Shown one piece after another: positions 19,501 through 27,835 of a DNA stretch of 64,000 nucleotides. Position 1 is the stretch's first letter, and every line of letters starts with the position of its first letter. Both the position numbers and the translations under genes were made by a program. The notes under the pieces were generated by a model. It was not told the origin of the DNA, did no database searches, and saw only the letters and a program-made list of their open reading frames with translations. The stretch comes from Belliella calami. GTDB lineage: Bacteria > Bacteroidota > Bacteroidia > Cytophagales > Cyclobacteriaceae. Where the stretch lies: assembly GCF_022549695.1 (NCBI RefSeq), contig NZ_JAKZGS010000001.1, forward strand, positions 511,815 through 575,814. The letters are read 5' to 3'.

Positions 19501-19617
19501 CTGCGGATCCTCTGCCCTAGGCATGGTCAATAGGGTCACCAGTCCAATGACCGCTACCATCACAAACATCACCAAGGTAAATTGGTAATTCTTTACTGAA
19601 AAATCTGTTAGGTTCAT
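16570..19617 (-). CDS. RND efflux transporter permease (AcrB/MexB superfamily)
   Basis: 1015 residues, the normal size of an inner-membrane RND pump. The N-terminal TM1 (FTLVMFVMVAVIGLVTLLTM) is followed by PRAEDPQINPPTYPIVVVYP, typical of the family. TM4 carries LLVDDSIVVVENIERW near 405 with the paired Asp used for proton relay. Two periplasmic loops and a second set of six TMs (IAIIGFIGLAGIEVKNSILL; PLALNPNPQISPLAIVLIGG) complete the repeat architecture. It drives drug or metabolite export with the adaptor and TolC genes that precede it; the start overlaps the adaptor stop by 4 bp. Confidence 0.93.
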   Translation of the reverse strand: MNLTDFSVKNYQFTLVMFVMVAVIGLVTLLTMPRAEDPQINPPTYPIVVVYPGTSTQDMEELVVKPIENKIYELENIDKIVTAIEDGLAVIRVEFKYGVGVDDKYQEVVREINSLRNELPEDIFSIEIRKVDPSDVNILQVALVSENASYRQLKKQAEDLQDQLEKVVDLKKVKLSGVPDEEVRIDLKLDRIAAFQIPLNVVLGSIQSEAVNIPGGSLTAGNKTFNVKTSGKFSSLEEIENTVISNANGKIILLKEVAEVDFKYEEEKHITRLNGKRVVLVNAAQKVGSNISSTQAKYEPIITAFENSLPENIKLYKHFDQAENVSRRLSGLGLDFIIAIVLVLFTLSPLGIRASLVVMLAIPLSLALGLVGLNAFDISLNQLSIVGLVVSLGLLVDDSIVVVENIERWLRDGFTRKEAAIKATKQITLPVIATTATLIIAFLPLVFLPGGPGEFVRGLPLAVICSVLASTVVSLTIVPFIASRFLKEHENPEGNIFLRALKKVIGATYAKVMKVALKNPVKTLAFSFLLFGGSLLLFPVIGFKLFPTSEKPIFLVNVKMPLQTSLHESNRITRMVEDSLQQNDLIRYFSTNVGKGNPQIYYNVPQQEEKFDFAQIFIQMDPNAKPVLKNKLINQLRNQFAAFPYAKIEVQDFEQGPPIEAPISIRVFGENLDSLRKLSFEVERILSASDGALYINNELNTLKTDLKININKEKARTLGVFTADIDRTVRLAVAGLTMGTYTNEIGDDFDIVVTSPKGKYRALDALENLYVNNAQGTAIPLKQLASIDFETSPTTINHFNKNRFVKVTSSTQKGVLANDVLAEVVPQLDAMEMPSGYFYKLSGEAESEDDAFGGGFITVILITVFLFVAVLILQFKTFKGLLIVLSVIPLGVIGGVSLLWLTGNPMSFIAIIGFIGLAGIEVKNSILLVDFTNQLRKEGVALQTAIEQAGELRFLPVVLTSLTAIGGLLPLALNPNPQISPLAIVLIGGLISSTILSRIVTPVMYKLIPPKIETL

Positions 19618-20669
19618 GGCTGTTTATTGATGAATTGGATGGTGGAAAATTCATTGAGAAAAGCGGAATTGCCCAAGATGATTTCGCTTACTCCCTCTAG
19701 GCCTTCACTGATGCTTACTCCGGTTTCAGAAAAGCTCTCAATAAGCACAGGCTGTTTTTTGACCTTGTTTTTACCATTCGGGACAAACACATAAGCCTGC
19801 TTCCCATCTGCCTCTATCAATGCTTCATAAGGAATAAGCTTGGATTTTTGCTGGTGCCCGGTTTGAATGATGGCTTTACCAAACATCCCTATCGCGGCTG
19901 ATTCAGTCAGGTTGTCCAACTTGAGCTCAACCTGAAAAGAGCCTGTTCCCAAGTCTGCTGCTCCTGATTTTCTGAAAACTTGGGCTTCCCACCAGATCTC
20001 TGGAAATGCTTCCAGCATGACTTTGGCTTTATTTCCAATGGCTACTTTTGCCCATTCTTTATCAGAAAGGCCGATTTTAAGTTCCCAACTTTTATTTCCA
20101 TTCTCGCTGCTTGCCAAAACTGGAGCTCCTCCAGCAATCACCTCTCCTTCGTTGGCTAGCTTTTTCACCACAAAACCGGGCTTTTCAGCATATATAAATG
20201 CGTACTTTTTGTCAAATGCCACAGATGCAAGTTTTTGCTTCGCAAGCTCAAGTGCAGTCTGACTGTTTTGCAACTGTTCCAGCGTGGCAACACTGTCTGC
20301 ATAGAGATTTTCTACCCGGGAATAGTCTCTTTGGGCTTTTGCAAGGCCCAAATCAGCTTGAGTATAGCCTGATTCTATTTCAGTGAGTTTGAGAGTGGCT
20401 AGCAATTGACCTTTTTTGAAACTTTGGCCTTCATTGACATAAATTCGGTCGATGATGCCTCCAATCTTAAAAGCTTGGCGCATTTCATTTTCTGTGCTCA
20501 ACAGGCCACTGCCACTGATGTAGGCCTCATCTGTTACTTCTGAAACAGGCACTAAACTGACAGCTATGACCTCAGAAGCGGTGTTATTATCTTTGGCTTC
20601 TTTTTCTTTGTTGCATGCAGCAAATGTCATTAGACAAACCAAGGCTATGATTGATAATTTATTTTCCAT
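19614..20669 (-). CDS. RND periplasmic adaptor (membrane fusion) lipoprotein
   Basis: 351 residues. Signal and lipobox FAAC (Cys 19) indicate a lipid-anchored adaptor. The order is beta-barrel/lipoyl (INEGQSFKKGQLLATLKLTE, i.e. first lipoyl half, near 75), alpha-hairpin (ADLGLAKAQRDYSRVENLYA to QTALELAKQKLAS, 105-155), second lipoyl half (KPGFVVKKLANEGEVIAGG), then the barrel and membrane-proximal domains. It bridges the RND permease and the TolC-like channel. Three bases separate it from tolC upstream and it overlaps the permease gene by ATGA. Confidence 0.9.
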   Translation of the reverse strand: MENKLSIIALVCLMTFAACNKEKEAKDNNTASEVIAVSLVPVSEVTDEAYISGSGLLSTENEMRQAFKIGGIIDRIYVNEGQSFKKGQLLATLKLTEIESGYTQADLGLAKAQRDYSRVENLYADSVATLEQLQNSQTALELAKQKLASVAFDKKYAFIYAEKPGFVVKKLANEGEVIAGGAPVLASSENGNKSWELKIGLSDKEWAKVAIGNKAKVMLEAFPEIWWEAQVFRKSGAADLGTGSFQVELKLDNLTESAAIGMFGKAIIQTGHQQKSKLIPYEALIEADGKQAYVFVPNGKNKVKKQPVLIESFSETGVSISEGLEGVSEIILGNSAFLNEFSTIQFINKQP

Positions 20670-20671
20670 GT

Positions 20672-22015
20672 TTAATTATATTTAAGGTTAAAGGAGGCGC
20701 TCGCACGTTCGATTTCTGTAGCTTTGATATAGCAATCATATAGTGAGATACTCTGTTGAAGTTGAGCTGAAACCCATTGATTTTGAGCATCCAAAAGTTC
20801 AATAAATAAGATTTGAGCTTCTTTGTATAGCTTCATTGAATCCCTATAAGCACGTTCAGCACTAAGCATTTGCTTATTTGCTCCTTCAAGATCACTTTGG
20901 GAAGCTTCATAATTGTTCTGACTAATTAGCAGTTGCATGCGAAGCTGTTCAGAGACCTGATCAATTTTTGAGATGGTGATATTCTTATCCATTTGAGCCT
21001 GCTTGTTAACATATCTATTTAGGCCTCCGGAGAAAATGTTCCATTGAAGTGATACTCCAAAAAAGTAATAACGGGACTGACTATTATATTCCCAATCAAA
21101 TGCTTGAGAACCAAGATCAAGAAATGCACCAACAGATGGAATAAGATATGCTTTGGAAAGCTTTAATTGTTGTTGGTTAATTTGAGTTGAAAGATTTAGC
21201 TGAATAAGTTCTTCCCTTTGATCGTAACTCCTTTCATCAACGTAGTCTGCTTTTTGAATTAAAAAGATATCGTCTATTTCAATATCATCGATAAGGTTTT
21301 TATTGAGTAAAAAATTGAAATAAGCCTTAGCATTCTCAGATTGCTGAACCGAAGCAAAATATTGGCTTTGAAACTTAATCAATTCGTTTTCTGCACGAAG
21401 CAATACAGTCTTATTTACAATACCATTATTAAACAATACTTCATTTACTCGTTTACTTTCAGTAACTAACTCAATTGCAGACTCGTAAATCCTAATAGCC
21501 TCAAGAGTTTTAAGAAAATTGTAATAAGCACTTTTTATATCCTTTACCAACTCCCTTTGATAAACTAAAATCTCCAGCTGTTGCATGGTAACTTGGTTAG
21601 ATTTAATCCTACGGTTATAGGCAATCTCAGCGTTAATAATAGGTAGGGTTGTTCGGACTTTTACATCATAGAAATTATTAGGATTGAGCAGAATACGTTG
21701 ATTTTCCACCATAGGAAAATTATTATTCTGAGTTAACTGATTAAGTGTAGCATATACGGGGTTGAGAATATCACCAGCCGGAAAATCAACAGTTCGCCCT
21801 CCTCCAGCCAAAAAATAGTCTGATTGGAACATGACCTTCGGTAAGAACATAGATTGAGCTTCCTTTAAAGCATACATACTTTTTTCCAAGGCAAATTCCT
21901 GTTGTTTAATCATTTGATTGTTTTCGAGTCCTTCTTGGATGTATGTATCTAGATGGGTTTGACTTTGAGCAGTAAGCGACAACAAAATCAACAGAGTACA
22001 CAAATAGGTTTTCAT
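20672..22015 (-). CDS. TolC-family outer-membrane efflux channel
   Basis: 447 residues with signal peptide ending LTAQSQ. Two OEP repeats of long helices are visible: LDTYIQEGLENNQMIKQQEF and the paired hairpins with QLEILVYQRELVKDIKSAYY near 170, then INQQQLKLSKAYLIPSVGAF near 280 and LLISQNNYEASQSDLEGANK near 375. The barrel insertions are around SQSRYYFFGVSLQWNIFSGG. First structural gene of the efflux set; the palindromic TetR-type operator lies 33 bp upstream of its start. Confidence 0.9.
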   Translation of the reverse strand: MKTYLCTLLILLSLTAQSQTHLDTYIQEGLENNQMIKQQEFALEKSMYALKEAQSMFLPKVMFQSDYFLAGGGRTVDFPAGDILNPVYATLNQLTQNNNFPMVENQRILLNPNNFYDVKVRTTLPIINAEIAYNRRIKSNQVTMQQLEILVYQRELVKDIKSAYYNFLKTLEAIRIYESAIELVTESKRVNEVLFNNGIVNKTVLLRAENELIKFQSQYFASVQQSENAKAYFNFLLNKNLIDDIEIDDIFLIQKADYVDERSYDQREELIQLNLSTQINQQQLKLSKAYLIPSVGAFLDLGSQAFDWEYNSQSRYYFFGVSLQWNIFSGGLNRYVNKQAQMDKNITISKIDQVSEQLRMQLLISQNNYEASQSDLEGANKQMLSAERAYRDSMKLYKEAQILFIELLDAQNQWVSAQLQQSISLYDCYIKATEIERASASFNLKYN

Positions 22016-22047
22016 TTTATATTAAAATTTGAATTATGTTTTATATT

Positions 22048-22060
22048 TGAACATTGTTCA
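22048..22060. promoter_or_regulatory. Palindromic operator TGAACA-T-TGTTCA before tolC
   Basis: A perfect 6-1-6 inverted repeat, the same as the one before tetR apart from the centre base. Flanks are also alike when read in the same orientation (ATTTGAACAnTGTTCATTA). It lies between tetR and tolC, so the TetR product probably controls the efflux genes separately from its own gene. No good TAnnTTTG element is visible beside it. Confidence 0.7.
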
Positions 22061-22078
22061 TTAATTAAGCAAAAAAAA

Positions 22079-22696
22079 TTACTTTCTACTTAACATAAGC
22101 ATTAAATCCTCATAGGCACTGTTCATCAATTCATCAGGCTCTTGTCCAGTAGCAGCTTTTACACGCTCACGAATATATAAAGAGCACATTCCGTGGACGC
22201 TCCCCCAGATAACAAAGGAAAGTGGTTCCAGCTGATGCCCTTTGAAATATCCATGATCAATACATTCTTTTACTGTTTTACGCAGCGCTCCAAACGTATC
22301 ATTCCCTTCCTTCCAATGATTCTCCTCATTAGCCTTGATAAACTCCATTGGAGCTTTCATATTAAACATCAAATCATACATTTGAGTATTTTCTAATGCA
22401 AATTTCATATAAATCCTTCCTAAAGCTTTCAGGCGTTCCATTGGATCAGACACATAAAACAAAGCACGCATCTCACTACCAAGTTGAGTAAATCCTTGTT
22501 GATGTAAGTCATGCAAGATTTCGGTTTTGTCCTTGTAATAAACATACACCGTTCCAACACTATAGTCTATTTCTTTGGCTATGCTTCGGATGGTAGTCTC
22601 TTCTATTCCTTTTTCAGCAAAAAGTTTTTTTGCTGAACCTAAAATCAGTGCCTTTAATTCTTCTTTTTCCTTTGCTTTTCTATCGGCTATTCCCAT
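22079..22696 (-). CDS. TetR/AcrR-family transcriptional repressor
   Basis: 205 residues from the ATG giving MGIADRKAKEKEELKALILG; an upstream in-frame ATG would overlap the promoter. The HTH is textbook TetR: AKKLFAEKGIEETTIRSIAK then EIDYSVGTVYVYYKDKTEIL at residues 20-58. The C-terminal ligand-binding part (MKFALENTQMYDLMFNMKAP) resembles the TetR_C proteins that regulate RND pumps in Bacteroidota. It leads the efflux operon and very probably binds the TGAACAnTGTTCA sites on both sides of the gene. Confidence 0.9.
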   Translation of the reverse strand: MGIADRKAKEKEELKALILGSAKKLFAEKGIEETTIRSIAKEIDYSVGTVYVYYKDKTEILHDLHQQGFTQLGSEMRALFYVSDPMERLKALGRIYMKFALENTQMYDLMFNMKAPMEFIKANEENHWKEGNDTFGALRKTVKECIDHGYFKGHQLEPLSFVIWGSVHGMCSLYIRERVKAATGQEPDELMNSAYEDLMLMLSRK

Positions 22697-22717
22697 GATC
22701 TTATTTAATGAACAATA

Positions 22718-22748
22718 CAAACATAATGAACAGTGTTCAAATTATCAA
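22718..22748 (-). promoter_or_regulatory. tetR promoter with operator between -33 and -7
   Basis: On the minus strand a -33 TTG (22746-22748) is spaced exactly 20 bp from a -7 TATGTTTG (22718-22725), the Bacteroidota sigma-A layout TTG-N19-21-TAnnTTTG. The perfect palindrome TGAACA-G-TGTTCA (22727-22739) fills the spacer. Binding there would block RNA polymerase, so tetR should be self-repressed. A further half-site TGAACA sits at 22709-22714 near the expected start of transcription. Confidence 0.75.
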
Positions 22749-23123
22749 ATAAGTTTCTTTTTTTTTCAAAAATAATTAAAAGAAACTTTATTAATGAGTC
22801 AAATAAGAATTGTTGAAATTTTGGAATAGAGTTTCACAGAAGAACTTACTTTACCCAAGCAGCTTTAGATAAAAGATAAAAAAATTTCTACGAAACTTTA
22901 TGTTTTCAACAAATCTTCTCCTTTGAGTCGTTTAAAAAACATAAAATTTATCTTTGGAATACTTCTTTGAAATCTTCGTGAATGACTTTATCGCTAATTA
23001 AAAAATTTAAAACATTCATTAATAGTTTTGAAATCAATTAAATAAGGGCGGTTACCAAAAATGAAGATATAATCCAAATAAAACACCCAGACGAAAAACT
23101 AATTATGTACCTAATTTTTTCAA
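22749..23123. other. Intergenic, no gene seen; junction of core operon and accessory region
   Basis: About 375 bp, very AT-rich, between the efflux promoter and the 3' end of the mobilization operon. I see no coding pattern, tRNA or strong hairpin. It marks the change from efflux operon to mobile-element genes. Confidence 0.5.
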
Positions 23124-25109
23124 TCATGCCCTCCCCCGAATAATCAATCCTGCCAACCCGGGACTGTCCATCATCCTTTCTAGTTCCTTGTCCACGAGTT
23201 GGGATATTTCGGATTTTACCCTTTGGTAGTTTTCCATTACTTCCGACACTTCCAAATCACGTACTTTTTTGATATCCCTATATTGTTTTTCTTCATTGGC
23301 AATGCCTTCATGGTCATTGATGATCTTTGCATGGAAGCGTTTCAGGGTGATTTCCTGATCGGGGTTATCGGCCACTATTCCAACGAACTCACCAGATGAA
23401 AGGGTTGATATCGTTGAAGGTGGCACGGCCAAATCCATTTGGTGAGAATGGCTGACCGAAGTATCATTGCTGTTGATCGAATGGCTTTGTCTTGCCTGCA
23501 TGATCTTTCCAAACCTGTCGGAAAGCTGCTTGGCAGTATCTCCCAACACCTGGCCCGAGATGATATTGCCAACCGTATTCATGATCACTTCGGCCTGTTC
23601 CCTGCCATAATCCTTTTTCAGTTGGCTGTAGTCTTGCACCCCCAAGGTGGTAGCCACCTTATTCCCCCTTGCTGTGGCTATCAGGCTGTCAATGCCATTG
23701 AAATAGATGGTGGGAAATTCATCAAATACCAAGCTTGATTTCAATTGGTTTTTCCTGTTTACAATTTTTGTAATCCTGGAAATGTAAAGAGACAATACCG
23801 CCCCATAGACCTGTTGCTTCTGTGGATTGTTTCCCATGCAGACTATCTTTGGCTCATCGGGATTGTTGATATCAAGGGTAAATTCAGATTTTGAAAGTAC
23901 ATAATAGAGTTGCGGGGAGGCCAACCTTGCCATGGTTATCTTGGCACTTGCAATCTGTCCTTCCAACTGTTCGGCTGCCCCTTGCAGATATGCCGATACA
24001 AAGGGGTTGATCAAAACTTCTATTTCCGGCTCTGTCCTGAGCACGGAAAATAACTTGTCGTATTCCACCTGCATCAGTTCAATCACATGGGGAAGAGTAC
24101 AATATTTTCCATCCCTGTATTTTTTCAAAAACCAGATCACTGCAGTCAAAAAGTTGATGGGTGATTCCACAAAAAAATCCCCCTGTTTTTTGATCCATTC
24201 CCTATTCAGTCCCATCATGATTGTCCTTGAAGATTCAGATGCATCCGTAATGTCGAGCATGGTGCTTGGCTCTAGGGGATTGCACCTGTGGCTATTTTCT
24301 AGATTGTCAAAGTTGATGGCATAGAACTTCGGAACAGTCTTGTAAGCTGACTTATTATTGAGCAATGCATTATAGGCTATTTTGGAGAGGTCATCATATT
24401 TGAAGTCATAGATAAACATCGAAAAACCTTTGGCTATATGCTGGGTAATGATGTGTCTGATCACAAAATAACTTTTTCCTGATCCAGGAGTCCCTACTAC
24501 CAAAATAGCTCTAAATGGATTAATAAAGTTAATCCAACTTTTGCGGACTTTATTTCCAAGCTTATAGACTGCGGGAAGGTTGACTGCATATTCATTTTCA
24601 AGCTTTCTTTCCTCTTGGGGAAATGTTTCATTGAGTTTGTTGAAAATATCCGTTTGGTCCCTATTCCATATGATCCTGGTCATAAGTGTCCCGGAACTCA
24701 AAGTCAATAAATAACCAAAGAGAGTAAGGCTTATATAACCATACTCCAAGAACAATGGCTCTCCCCCACTTTTAAACAACAATCCCGAAAGCCAATAGCA
24801 TGTCAAACCAAAAATACCTATAGCCAAAACAGGCAACAGACCAATTTTCAAGGATTTCTTACCCTTTACCCCCAAAATTGAAATAAGCAATAAAAGCAAT
24901 GCCAATGCCTTTGAAAGCCAAAACTCGGCAAACAGACCAGTCTTAGCCAATTTATTGACAAATTGATCCATTAGATTGATATCCAGTTTCCAGTTTTTGA
25001 CGACTAGTTTACACTCCCAATAGAAATGGAACAACAAAATCCCGAAACCTATCTTTCTTGTAAGGTCAAGTATTTTTCTCAATGCTTCTGCATTTTCACC
25101 TGTTGCCAT
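23124..25109 (-). CDS. Type IV coupling protein (TraG/VirD4-like) for mobilization
   Basis: 661 residues. Four N-terminal hydrophobic segments (e.g. LSKALALLLLLISILGVKG near 65; KIGLLPVLAIGIFGLTCYWL near 88; YISLTLFGYLLTLSSGTLM near 125) precede the ATPase. Walker A is GTPGSGKS near 207, Walker B LVFDEFPTIYF near 460, followed by ATARGNKVATTLGVQDYSQL with a sensor Gln. This matches the VirD4-family coupling proteins of Bacteroidota mobilizable and conjugative elements. It would hand the relaxase-DNA complex to a secretion channel; no other transfer genes are present, so the channel must come from elsewhere. Start lies 5 bp after the relaxase stop. Confidence 0.88.
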   Translation of the reverse strand: MATGENAEALRKILDLTRKIGFGILLFHFYWECKLVVKNWKLDINLMDQFVNKLAKTGLFAEFWLSKALALLLLLISILGVKGKKSLKIGLLPVLAIGIFGLTCYWLSGLLFKSGGEPLFLEYGYISLTLFGYLLTLSSGTLMTRIIWNRDQTDIFNKLNETFPQEERKLENEYAVNLPAVYKLGNKVRKSWINFINPFRAILVVGTPGSGKSYFVIRHIITQHIAKGFSMFIYDFKYDDLSKIAYNALLNNKSAYKTVPKFYAINFDNLENSHRCNPLEPSTMLDITDASESSRTIMMGLNREWIKKQGDFFVESPINFLTAVIWFLKKYRDGKYCTLPHVIELMQVEYDKLFSVLRTEPEIEVLINPFVSAYLQGAAEQLEGQIASAKITMARLASPQLYYVLSKSEFTLDINNPDEPKIVCMGNNPQKQQVYGAVLSLYISRITKIVNRKNQLKSSLVFDEFPTIYFNGIDSLIATARGNKVATTLGVQDYSQLKKDYGREQAEVIMNTVGNIISGQVLGDTAKQLSDRFGKIMQARQSHSINSNDTSVSHSHQMDLAVPPSTISTLSSGEFVGIVADNPDQEITLKRFHAKIINDHEGIANEEKQYRDIKKVRDLEVSEVMENYQRVKSEISQLVDKELERMMDSPGLAGLIIRGRA

Positions 25110-25114
25110 ATCCG

Positions 25115-26440
25115 CTATTGTCTGTCTTTTCTTTTTTTCTTCTGTTTCTTTTTCAAATTCCCTGGGTCATTGCCATGTGTGGAGCCATAATCGGGAGTCA
25201 AAATATCCCTGAAAAAGCCAACCATCTCCGATAGGCCAAAAGGTTTTAGGTTGGTGTCAGCTTTACCTCCAAGATCCTCTTCAGAATTAGCCTTCTCTGT
25301 TTTGCTTACGGTTTCTTCACATTTGGTCTTTTGGATAAGCAATTCATTTTTTGGCTTATCATTGTCAGTCAGAGCCAAAGCTTTTGTTATTCCATTTGCA
25401 CCAAAAGCTTTCCCCAAGACAGATCCTTTATAGACCCTTCTTTCAATATTGTCCACATAAGTGCAGCCATAGAGCCTTCCATTTTTGTTGAAAACCAAGT
25501 GAAGGTATATCCCTTTTCTTCTCAGGTTTTCCAAAAACAAATCAAGTTTGCCTTTTTCACCAACTTCTAAGCCCACCGATTTTTGTACTTCAATGATCCT
25601 ATAAATCAAATCTTCTTTGGCTTTTACTTTGGCTCTGTCAACCTTGCCCTTATAGAATGATGCTTTTTTCAATATTTTAGAATAGGTTGGTTTGTTGTAA
25701 AGGCTGCTGGATTTGATTGGGACACTCACAGGCTTGCCTTGTTTGTCTGAAATGGAATACACCAATCCATTTCCATGAAATTCCTTTCCGGAAGCATTTA
25801 CTTTAGAAGCAGATATATTGAACTGGGCCAATGCCGCATTGAACTCCGTAAAGGATTCAAAATGGTAACTGCGCAAGACCTCCGTTACAATATTTCCTAC
25901 CAAAGCTTTTGTCTCAGCTTTGCCGTATTGGGCTTTCTCCAGTGGTCTGTAAATCAAATAATCCTTTTTTTGGCTTTCTGCCCTTACAAGCCCAAGGCTT
26001 TCCTCAATTTCCCTTCGGGCTTTTTCTGAGGCCCCCTTTCCCAGGTTATTGGTTTCCAGTCTTTTCCCATTTTGATCAATATTGGTGGAAACAATATGGA
26101 TATGGGGATGGACTGTATCATCGTGCCTATAAACCTGAAACGGCTGTTTTCCAAAGCCGATCCTATCCATATAGTCTTTTGCGATGAAGCTCAACAATCC
26201 ATCATCAAGCTGATCTTTGTTTGAAAAATTAAGGGAAATATGCAGCGTATTTGTTTTCACCCTTTTGTTGAGTGCAAAGCGCTTTTGGAATCTTGCCAGT
26301 TTTTCATTGGAAGACAATTTCTGGATACTTCCCAGAAACCCCTGTCCATGGATCAGGGCAGCATTCCTGTTTTGTACCTTTGATTCATTGTAGAGAATCA
26401 AACCCCTGATTTCTTTGCCTGTGGTTATTTTCGCAACCAT
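25115..26440 (-). CDS. Relaxase / mobilization nuclease
   Basis: 441 residues. The N-terminal half is a relaxase domain of the MobA/VirD2 group: GLILYNESKV (candidate nicking Tyr 16), LHISLNFSNKDQL near 65, and the metal site HPHIHIVSTNI near 109. The metal site keeps HxH with a further His upstream (YRHDDTVHPHIH). The C-terminal half is basic (final residues KKKQKKKRKDRQ) and may bind DNA or the coupling protein. It nicks oriT and pilots the strand into the recipient. It overlaps the relaxosome gene by 16 bp and precedes the coupling-protein gene. Confidence 0.88.
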   Translation of the reverse strand: MVAKITTGKEIRGLILYNESKVQNRNAALIHGQGFLGSIQKLSSNEKLARFQKRFALNKRVKTNTLHISLNFSNKDQLDDGLLSFIAKDYMDRIGFGKQPFQVYRHDDTVHPHIHIVSTNIDQNGKRLETNNLGKGASEKARREIEESLGLVRAESQKKDYLIYRPLEKAQYGKAETKALVGNIVTEVLRSYHFESFTEFNAALAQFNISASKVNASGKEFHGNGLVYSISDKQGKPVSVPIKSSSLYNKPTYSKILKKASFYKGKVDRAKVKAKEDLIYRIIEVQKSVGLEVGEKGKLDLFLENLRRKGIYLHLVFNKNGRLYGCTYVDNIERRVYKGSVLGKAFGANGITKALALTDNDKPKNELLIQKTKCEETVSKTEKANSEEDLGGKADTNLKPFGLSEMVGFFRDILTPDYGSTHGNDPGNLKKKQKKKRKDRQ

Positions 26441-26820
26441 TTGTCCAGAAGTGGGCTAACTATATTTTTGAGCTGTTCCTGTTTCTTTAACACTTCGTTG
26501 AGGTTGTTTGCTAACTTCTTAGCCAAAGCCAATTTTTTTGAAAGGTCTCCTGTTTTGTGAAATACCCTTACTACCTGATTGGCGTTGACACCGATGGCAT
26601 TGATTTCCTGGTGGATCAGGGAAAGTTTTTCAAGAAACACATCAAGACTTTTGTCGTAGGTGGTAACCACCAGTTTCTGTTTGCATAATATATCCCTGAT
26701 AAGGCTACTCATCGTCTGGTTTTGGGACTGGGAAAGTATTGTCAGCAATTCTTGGAACTTGGTTTCTGAAATTCTGCTTTCTACCCTTCGGGTCAGGTTG
26801 TTGATTTTGTCTTCAGGCAT
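26425..26820 (-). CDS. Relaxosome accessory protein (MobC/MbpA-like)
   Basis: 131 residues. The N-terminal RVESRISETKFQELLTILSQ then NQTMSSLIRDILCKQK is a ribbon-helix-helix-like DNA-binding segment. The C-terminal part IHQEINAIGVNANQVVRVFH matches the conserved INxIGxNxNQxxR block of the bacterial mobilization protein family (PF05713). Its role is to bind oriT and assist nicking by the relaxase encoded immediately downstream. First gene of the mobilization operon. Confidence 0.88.
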   Translation of the reverse strand: MPEDKINNLTRRVESRISETKFQELLTILSQSQNQTMSSLIRDILCKQKLVVTTYDKSLDVFLEKLSLIHQEINAIGVNANQVVRVFHKTGDLSKKLALAKKLANNLNEVLKKQEQLKNIVSPLLDKWLRK

Positions 26821-26932
26821 TATGTATTTGTGTTTGTGATTTAAGGTCTTTAACTGTCATCTCGAACTGAGTTGAGGCTTTGGCTATACAGGTTTCTAAG
26901 ATTTTGCTTTAATTAGAATCCACTTCAAACCA

Positions 26933-27154
26933 TCAGTATCCAAGGTTTCCTATCCACTGTTTGGCAAAAGGTTTCCAGTCTAAAATTGGTACTCCGCTGT
27001 CTGTTCTCCACCCTACTGATTCATGGAAGTAAAAAAACAGTTCTACCTCCTCTAATGGTACTTTTCTTTCATAAAAGAATAACTGGATTTGTCCAATCGC
27101 TGGATAGACATTGATGATATTTTCAAATTGGGTTTTCATACTTACCGCTTCCAT
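26933..27154 (-). CDS. Small hypothetical protein of the mobilizable element
   Basis: 73 residues (68 if the second Met, MKTQFENI, is the start). The C-terminal half FFYFHESVGWRTDSGVPILD and WKPFAKQWI resembles the FxxYYxxxxWxxGxxxMxDWxxAxxxWx end seen in phage replication-initiation and related helix-turn-helix proteins. A short stand-alone version may be an adaptor or a remnant. It precedes the mobilization genes on the same strand. Function not assignable. Confidence 0.55.
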   Translation of the reverse strand: MEAVSMKTQFENIINVYPAIGQIQLFFYERKVPLEEVELFFYFHESVGWRTDSGVPILDWKPFAKQWIGNLGY

Positions 27155-27303
27155 GGTCTTGTTTTAGTTTGGTTGGATATAAATTTTGGAAACAGGAAAT
27201 GAAATTTATCAGTATTGCCACTGAAGGTGTGAGAAAAATCCTTTTCCAAAAATGATTTTGGCGTTTGGCAAAACGGCCTAAAACAGAAAGTTGAGAACTA
27301 TCA

Positions 27304-27339
27304 AAATGTCAAGTTTTACAGTTCAGAAACTTGACATTT
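27304..27339. repeat. 13-bp perfect inverted repeat, candidate oriT-region element
   Basis: AAATGTCAAGTTT (27304-27316) and its exact reverse complement (27327-27339) are separated by 10 nt. About 50 bp to the left the tandem-like TTGGCGTTTGGC with a partly complementary AAAACGGCC lies at 27248-27272. Inverted repeats upstream of mobilization genes are typical of oriT, but the nick site is not identifiable by eye, and a protein operator is equally possible. Confidence 0.45.
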
Positions 27340-27835
27340 AAAAAAGTATTTAACTTTCCAACTTGGGATAACTCAGATGAAAACTAAATTCTACTGATAA
27401 TAAAAACGATCCATGATAGGCTGACGACTTTAAAATGGCGTATCCAAGTTTAAAACATTTTGTAAGCAAACACCCAAATCAAGGAAAAAAACAATAAAGA
27501 TTGCACCTATAGTAAAATCTGATGTTTGTAAATGTTTCACTTTTTGTATGGTTTTAAATGAAAAGGGATCGAGGTTGATACTAGAAAGTTGATTTTCAAG
27601 GCCTTCTACCCCTATATTTTTCGCTCTAATCCAATTTTCCCAAAGTATTTGAAATCCCCTTAAATACTGACAATTAAACAAAAATCAAAATCATTATTTT
27701 TTGAAATTCCATTACAGTACAAATTTAGCCTTTTGCCTGCTGTAGCGCCCAAGAGCTTCCGGCATAAACACATGCCCTCCCTCCTAGTCCCTCATTTATT
27801 CCTTTGCCTCTTGGTCTTGATTGGCAAAAAGGCTG
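27340..27835. other. Intergenic region between mobilization genes and the radC-like gene
   Basis: About 500 bp. An 83-codon minus-strand frame (27430-27681) is open but has no recognisable pattern, and I do not call it. No tRNA or strong terminator is seen. Confidence 0.45.

Noticed and set aside
27430-27681. 83-codon minus-strand open frame
   Set aside because: No recognisable motif and no start context; kept as intergenic.
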